DNA from: Chloroflexota bacterium | Lineage (GTDB): Bacteria; Chloroflexota; Anaerolineae; Anaerolineales; Villigracilaceae | Direction: 5' to 3' | NCBI GenBank assembly: GCA_021787595.1 | Contig: JAJYLQ010000012.1 | Coordinates: 60,854-124,853 of the forward strand | Length of the DNA stretch: 64,000 bases | Shown here: piece after piece, positions 59,542 to 64,000 of the stretch | Numbering within the stretch: the stretch's first letter is position 1 | Layout of the letters: the number at the start of each line of letters is the position of its first letter | Notes under the pieces: model-generated | The model's database searches: none | What the model saw: the letters and a program-made list of their open reading frames with translations, nothing else | Told to the model about the DNA's origin: nothing | Program-made: the position numbers and the translations under genes

Positions 59542-61215
59542 ATGAGCGATCAGAAATCGGATTTCATAAAAACAGAACATGACGATTTGACCTATAAGGT
59601 CAATGGTCTGGCAATGCAGGTTCACAACGAATTAAAGCCTGGTCATGCAGAGAAGTTTTATCAGCGCAGGTTGAAGGACTTGTGTGTTGCTAACGGATTA
59701 GCAGCCGAAATCGAAAAGCGCGTGGAAGTTTATATCGAAGACAAGCAGATTGGATATTTAATACTTGACGTATGGATCGAAGAGTCATTGGTAGTGGAGT
59801 GCAAAGCCTTCTCTCATCATCTATCCGCTGATGAGGCTGGTCAGGTCATGACGTATCTCACAGCCACAGGAACGCAGGTGGGCTTGTTATATAACTTCGG
59901 ACGCAAGTCGCTCGAATTCAAACGGATTTTTCCACCAAGAGATGTACAAGACTGGCAAAAGTTTTTATATCGTTCGATTCATTTAATTCCTGGAATGAAC
60001 TTGCCGCCTTTGCCTGAGCCGCGCGGAAAAGGCAACAAACCGTCCGTTCCCATTCCATCCATTTGCTTTAATGTTGGTAAGGTCAACACCGCTGTCAATA
60101 TTCCATCACCCAGCGGAGCGGCAGTTCGCGCATCCATTAGGAGAGCCGAAGGGTTTGCAAAAGCAAAGGATGAAGCCGAATCCGTTTCCACCATCCGCTA
60201 TCCGTTTCAACAATCCGCTTATGCTGATTCTGGTGTGGATATTGGCGCAGGTAATCGTGCTGTCGAGTTGATGAAAGCCGTAGTAAAGTCCACGTATAAC
60301 GAATCCGTTCTTGCGGGCATCGGTTCGTTCGGTGGTTTGTTCGATGCGGTTGTTCTTAAAAAAATAGATCATCCCGTTCTGGTCGCGTCCACTGATGGCG
60401 TTGGCACCAAGGTCAAACTCGCCGCGTCCGTCAGGCGTTATCGTAGCATCGGTCATGATATCGTCAATCATGGCATCAACGATATTCTTGTGCAAGGTGC
60501 GCGCCCGCTGTTCTTCATGGATTACTTTGCCGCATCCAAACTTGATCCTGAGCAAGCTGCGGATGTAGTAACCGGCATTGCGGAAGCCTGCAAAGAATCA
60601 GGTATGGCTTTGCTCGGAGGCGAGACAGCGGAAATGCCTGGCGTGTATCAGCCCGATGAATTTGATGTAGCCGGAACCATTGTTGGCGTATTGGAACATG
60701 ACCGTATCCTGCCCCGCCCGAACCTGCTCGCTGGCGATTTGATCCTTGGTCTGCCTTCCAGCGGGCCTCACACCAACGGTTACTCTCTCATTCGCAAAGT
60801 CTTGGAAGGCGCGGACTTGGAAGTTATCGTCCCTGAACTTGGTTGTTCATTGGCAGATGCGTTGCTTGCGCCGCATCGCTCCTACCTCCATGTGTTATAT
60901 CCGCACCTCGATAAAGTTAAAGCGTTGGCGCATCTCACAGGCGGCGGATTCATCGAAAACATTCCGCGCGTGTTGCCTGAAAATCTGGACGCAGTCATTC
61001 ACCTAAACTCGTGGAAAATTCCGCCGTTATGGAATTTAATTCAACAGAAAGGAAACATCTCCACTGAGGAAATGTATCGAGTCTTCAATATGGGCATTGG
61101 CATGGTTGTCATTGTAGATAAATCTGTTGCATCCGATTTCCAATCATCTGTTTCAGAACCAACCTTCATCATCGGTGAGCTCGTTGATGGAGAAAGAAAA
61201 GTCATTTTGAACTAA
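59542..61215 (+). CDS. purM: GxxExxY-domain - AIR synthase (PurM) fusion
   Basis: A continuous 557-residue frame from ATG 59542 (AGGAG upstream). Residues about 10-130 are a GxxExxY-family domain: GHAEKFY (34-40, the G-x2-E-x2-Y motif), Asp76 and Glu86-Cys-Lys88 as in PD-(D/E)XK-like folds, and GTQVGLLYNFG. An approximately 90-residue linker follows. From about 222 comes a complete PurM (QQSAYADSGVDIGAGN, STDGVGTKVKLAA, GGETAEMPGVYQP, LPSSGPHTNGYSLIR), cyclising FGAM to AIR. No in-frame ATG lies at the usual PurM start; ATG at 59995 (MNLPPLPEP) could give a shorter form. Confidence 0.9.
   Translation: MSDQKSDFIKTEHDDLTYKVNGLAMQVHNELKPGHAEKFYQRRLKDLCVANGLAAEIEKRVEVYIEDKQIGYLILDVWIEESLVVECKAFSHHLSADEAGQVMTYLTATGTQVGLLYNFGRKSLEFKRIFPPRDVQDWQKFLYRSIHLIPGMNLPPLPEPRGKGNKPSVPIPSICFNVGKVNTAVNIPSPSGAAVRASIRRAEGFAKAKDEAESVSTIRYPFQQSAYADSGVDIGAGNRAVELMKAVVKSTYNESVLAGIGSFGGLFDAVVLKKIDHPVLVASTDGVGTKVKLAASVRRYRSIGHDIVNHGINDILVQGARPLFFMDYFAASKLDPEQAADVVTGIAEACKESGMALLGGETAEMPGVYQPDEFDVAGTIVGVLEHDRILPRPNLLAGDLILGLPSSGPHTNGYSLIRKVLEGADLEVIVPELGCSLADALLAPHRSYLHVLYPHLDKVKALAHLTGGGFIENIPRVLPENLDAVIHLNSWKIPPLWNLIQQKGNISTEEMYRVFNMGIGMVVIVDKSVASDFQSSVSEPTFIIGELVDGERKVILN
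60193..60208. repeat. inverted-repeat arm at the GxxExxY linker / PurM junction
   Basis: ATCCGCTATCCGTTTC, exact reverse complement of 59511-59526, ending about 20 nt before the first PurM-conserved codons. It is translated as IRYPF. Confidence 0.75.
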
Positions 61216-61224
61216 AGGATAAGT

Positions 61225-62397
61225 ATGAAAGACCTCACTCTCCGTTATGGGACAAATCCCAATCAAATACCCGCACGAGTCTACATGCAGGATGGTAGTG
61301 ACCTGCCTATAAAAGTGCTTGGTGGTTCACCAGGTTATATCAATTTGCTGGATGCGCTCAACGCGTGGCAATTGGTTCGGGAGTTGAAGCAGGTTATCGG
61401 TCTGCCTGCGGCAGCTTCGTTCAAACATGTCAGCCCATCGGGAGCAGCAGTCGCTGTTCCGCCGTCTGATATTTTGAAGAAAATTTATTTTGTGGATGAT
61501 ATGGAACTCTCGCTGCTTGCCACCGCTTATGCCCGCGCCCGTGGCGTGGACAGGATGTCGTCGTTCGGCGATTTCATCGCGCTCTCTGACACCGTGGATG
61601 TATCCACAGCTAAACTGATTGCACGCGAAGTGTCTGATGGCGTCATTGCGCCTGCGTATGAACCTGAAGCGTTGGAGATTTTGAAAAAGAAGAAACAAGG
61701 CAAATATGCCGTTGTGCAGATTGATCCCGCGTATGAACCGCAATTGACCGAGATACGTCAGGTCTTTGGTGTGAGCATGGAACAACGTCCCAACGACCGA
61801 CTTGTGATGCGCGAAGATTTTACCAACATCGTTACGAAAAAGAAAGACCTGCCTGAATTCGCCGTGCGTGATATGTTCATCGCATGGATTACGCTCAAGT
61901 TCACCCAATCGAATTCGGTTTGTTATGTGGTGGATGGACAGACCATTGGTGTGGGTGCAGGGCAACAGTCACGTGTGCATTGTGCGCGTCTCGCCGGCTC
62001 CAAAGCGGACTTGTGGCGACTGCGCCAGCATCCGACGGTGTTGGCGCTTCCATTCAAAGAAGGCATCAAACGTCCTGACCGTGATAACGCCATTGACCAA
62101 TTCCTGCAATCCGATGTCACCGACGAAGAGAAAAGGAATTGGGTGAAGGTGTTCACCGAAATCCCGAAGCAATTGTCCGCCGAAGAACGACGCGCCTGGT
62201 TGGATGGTCTCACCGATGTCACGCTTGGCTCGGATGCCTTCTTCCCGTTCCGCGACTCGATTGACCGCGCCGCCAAGAGCGGCGTGAAATACGTTTTGCA
62301 ACCCGGCGGTTCCACTCGCGATCAAGACGTGATCAGCGCTTGTGATGAATACGGCATGACGATGGTCTTCTCAGGTTTAAGGTTGTTCCATCATTAG
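61225..62397 (+). CDS. purH: AICAR transformylase (stand-alone PurH C-terminal-type)
   Basis: A 390-residue stand-alone formyltransferase acting on AICAR with 10-formyl-tetrahydrofolate. LRYGTNPNQIPARVY, SFKHVSPSGAAVAVP (catalytic Lys-His), VDGQTIGVGAGQQSRVHCARLAGSKA and SDAFFPFRDSIDRAAKSGVKYVLQPGGSTRDQDVI are the transformylase signatures. The IMP cyclohydrolase half is a separate gene two positions downstream. AAGGATAAG precedes the ATG. Confidence 0.93.
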   Translation: MKDLTLRYGTNPNQIPARVYMQDGSDLPIKVLGGSPGYINLLDALNAWQLVRELKQVIGLPAAASFKHVSPSGAAVAVPPSDILKKIYFVDDMELSLLATAYARARGVDRMSSFGDFIALSDTVDVSTAKLIAREVSDGVIAPAYEPEALEILKKKKQGKYAVVQIDPAYEPQLTEIRQVFGVSMEQRPNDRLVMREDFTNIVTKKKDLPEFAVRDMFIAWITLKFTQSNSVCYVVDGQTIGVGAGQQSRVHCARLAGSKADLWRLRQHPTVLALPFKEGIKRPDRDNAIDQFLQSDVTDEEKRNWVKVFTEIPKQLSAEERRAWLDGLTDVTLGSDAFFPFRDSIDRAAKSGVKYVLQPGGSTRDQDVISACDEYGMTMVFSGLRLFHH

Positions 62398-62398
62398 T

Positions 62399-62986
62399 AT
62401 GACGGCGCGTCTTGTTGTTCTCATCTCTGGCAACGGTTCCAACCTGCAAGCGATTCTTGATGCTGGGAGATCAGGTGAACTCGATGCTGAAGTTGTATGC
62501 GTCATCTCGAACACAGCGGATGTCTACGGACTTATCCGTGCTAAGAACGCAGGCGTGGAAGCGATTTATTTTGCCAAGCAAGAAAACGAATCACGCAATG
62601 AATACGATAAACGACTAGCGGACTATGTGACTACAAAACTACCAGACTATGTTGTTCTTGCAGGTTGGATGCGCATTCTTTCTTCTTCGTTTCTTATCTC
62701 GTTTCCGAACCGGGTTATAAACTTGCATCCTGCATTGCCAAATATATTTCCCGGCACACATGCAATCGAGCGGGCTTTCGAAGCCTACCAACGCGGCGAG
62801 ATTCAACATACGGGCGTCATGGTTCACCTCGTCCCTGATGAAGGTGTGGATAACGGTCCCGTGCTGGCAACAGAAATTGTTCCCATCAACAAAGACGATA
62901 CGCTTGGATCACTTGAAGCACGCGTTCATCAAACTGAGCATATCTTATTAGTCAATACACTCAAAAAATTCTTCAAGAAAAAGTAA
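62399..62986 (+). CDS. purN: phosphoribosylglycinamide formyltransferase
   Basis: The 195-residue enzyme formylates GAR. LVVLISGNGSNLQAILDA, VVLAGWMRILSS, NLHPALPNIFPGTHAIERAFEA and HTGVMVHLVPDEGVDNGPVL include the catalytic Asn-His-Asp set. The ATG is 1 nt after the transformylase stop. The usual LLPAFPG reads NIFPGTH, a mild variation. Confidence 0.94.
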   Translation: MTARLVVLISGNGSNLQAILDAGRSGELDAEVVCVISNTADVYGLIRAKNAGVEAIYFAKQENESRNEYDKRLADYVTTKLPDYVVLAGWMRILSSSFLISFPNRVINLHPALPNIFPGTHAIERAFEAYQRGEIQHTGVMVHLVPDEGVDNGPVLATEIVPINKDDTLGSLEARVHQTEHILLVNTLKKFFKKK

Positions 62987-63000
62987 TAAGGAGCTATTAA

Positions 63001-63582
63001 ATGCCTACTGCCATTCTTTCCGTCTATGACAAAACTGGAATCGTTGAATTTGCCAAATCCCTCGTTGACCTCGGCTGGACTCTGCTCGCCTCCGGTGGCA
63101 CCGCCAAACTTCTGCGTGATAGCGGACTCGCCGTTACCGAAGTAGCGGATTATACCAAGTCTCCCGAAATCCTCGGCGGACGCGTCAAGACTTTGCATCC
63201 CGCCATCCACGGCGGATTGCTTGCCCGCCCCACAGATGTCGATCACAAGCAACTGCTAGATCTCGGCTGGGATTATATTGATTTGGTTGCTGTTAATCTC
63301 TACCCCTTCGAGCAAACCGTTGCCAGGCCCGATGTCACTTACGCCGATGCCATCGAAAACATTGACGTCGGCGGCGTGACTCTCATTCGCGCCGCAGCAA
63401 AGAATCATGAACGTGTCACATTGATATGTGATCCATCTGATTACCACGCCATATTGAAAGAACTGCGCGGAGGCGGGATCTCTTCCAAGACCCGTGCAAA
63501 ACTGGCGATTAAAGGTTTCGCCTCAACCGCACATTACGATGCAGCTATTCATGATTACTTAAAGAAACAAGCTGGATCATAG
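63001..63582 (+). CDS. purH: IMP cyclohydrolase (stand-alone PurH N-terminal-type)
   Basis: A 193-residue MGS-like-fold enzyme that closes FAICAR to [75 protein letters not shown] and [30 protein letters not shown] are the PurH N-domain motifs. AAGGAG precedes the ATG. It is separated from its usual fusion partner by purN, giving the order transformylase-purN-cyclohydrolase. Last gene of the operon. Confidence 0.94.
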   Translation: MPTAILSVYDKTGIVEFAKSLVDLGWTLLASGGTAKLLRDSGLAVTEVADYTKSPEILGGRVKTLHPAIHGGLLARPTDVDHKQLLDLGWDYIDLVAVNLYPFEQTVARPDVTYADAIENIDVGGVTLIRAAAKNHERVTLICDPSDYHAILKELRGGGISSKTRAKLAIKGFASTAHYDAAIHDYLKKQAGS

Positions 63583-63590
63583 GCAACAGG

Positions 63591-63645
63591 GTGGTTGAGT
63601 AGTGGCGCACGAAGTCGAAGCATGAGCGCCACGTATCGAAACCAC
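63591..63645. repeat. 55-bp palindromic repeat after the purine operon
   Basis: Ends GTGGTT and AACCAC; inner GTGGCGC and GCGCCAC pair with AAGTCGAAGC in the loop region. It is situated just before the guaB fragment. Confidence 0.65.
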
Positions 63646-63663
63646 ACGTAATAAAGAGCAATT

Positions 63664-63891
63664 GATGTTCTCATTACCCCTGGTTACACTGAAGTATTAC
63701 CCAATGAAACGGATGTCAAAGTCCAACTTACGCCGACCATTCACCTTAACATCCCAATCCTCTCCACTGTCATGGATACGGCCACTGAGGCGCGCCTTGC
63801 CATCGCATTGGCGCGTGAAGGCGGGATGGGCATCATTCATCGTAACATGCTGCCTGAAAAGCAAGCCACCGAATTAGCTGGACTTCTATGA
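63664..63891 (+). pseudogene. guaB: truncated IMP dehydrogenase (guaB) fragment
   Basis: The frame from 63664 reads [24 protein letters not shown] ... [47 protein letters not shown] then stop. This is the N-terminal catalytic-domain stretch of GuaB (normally TFDDVLLIPAYSEVLP...). A stop precedes it by three codons with no ATG/GTG/TTG between, and the CBS domains and catalytic Cys are missing. About 76 codons remain. Confidence 0.8.
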
Positions 63892-64000
63892 TGGCGATTC
63901 TGTCAAGAGCAAATCCGGAGACAATTGTTCACCAACCGGCCCAGTCTGGGTCGTTTCTTGAAAAGATTGTAATACGAGTTTATAGAGCTGGGCGCAGGGT
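63892..64000. other. unassigned right edge
   Basis: About 110 bp after the guaB fragment show no recognisable coding or RNA feature in either strand; they may be the end of a neighbouring element. Confidence 0.3.

Noticed and set aside
63662..63877. 71-codon + strand frame at the right edge
   Set aside because: It is out of frame with the clear guaB similarity in the same DNA.

Overview
This window reads as a chromosomal segment of a bacterium of the Chloroflexota, most plausibly class Anaerolineae. That is an inference from gene content (a hemA-C-D-B / radical SAM / hemQ / hemE-H-Y cluster, a PurS-PurL fusion, a two-gene PurH, a stand-alone ScpA), moderate GC, sigma70-like promoters, and the many small palindromic repeats between and inside genes. 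No rRNA, tRNA or CRISPR array was seen.

Layout. 1-12.2 kb: a partial SET-domain gene, an AlkD-like DNA repair gene, an acyl-CoA dehydrogenase, two large GT-C-type membrane proteins around a medium-chain dehydrogenase, and an acyl-CoA carboxylase operon (carboxyltransferase, biotin carboxylase, biotin carrier). 12.2-26.4 kb: CYTH protein, saccharopine-dehydrogenase-like protein, an M4 protease with its emfourin-type inhibitor, murI, a candidate small RNA and a 97-bp inverted-repeat element, a probable lipoprotein, VanZ-like protein, ClC channel, scpA, molybdopterin genes moaC-moaD-moaE coupled to a threonine-synthase-like gene, fabF, rplS and a glutamine-amidotransferase-like hydrolase. 26.4-38.9 kb: a nearly complete tetrapyrrole/heme operon on the minus strand (hemA-C-D-B, radical SAM, hemQ, hemE, two DUF4491 genes, hemH, hemY, then hemL), with a HEPN/MNT toxin-antitoxin pair on the opposite strand between hemL and hemY. 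HemQ suggests the coproporphyrin-dependent route to heme. 39.3-39.6 kb: a decayed comM remnant. 39.8-49.0 kb: a ten-gene amino-sugar PTS operon led by a GntR/UTRA regulator, with separate EIIC, EIIB and EIIA, nagA, an HPr-EI fusion and three poorly characterised proteins (SIS, DUF362, TIM-barrel-like). 49.1-51.4 kb: an intact IS4-type element beside a frameshifted IS701-type remnant. 51.5-63.6 kb: a purine operon covering most of the route from PRPP to IMP (purL, Q, C, E, F, D, M, AICAR transformylase, purN, IMP cyclohydrolase; no purB or purK here), followed by a truncated guaB fragment.

Two patterns stand out. First, purM is fused in frame behind a GxxExxY-family (PD-(D/E)XK-like) domain, and the inserted segment lies between two perfect inverted 16-bp repeats. 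Second, small palindromes and short-word arrays occur not only between genes but in frame inside conserved genes (hemY, hemE, hemD, hemC, hemB, moaE and others), and the word arrays often start at the stop codon of the upstream gene. Several genes also have a -10 box ending only 6-8 nt before ATG, implying leaderless or near-leaderless mRNAs.
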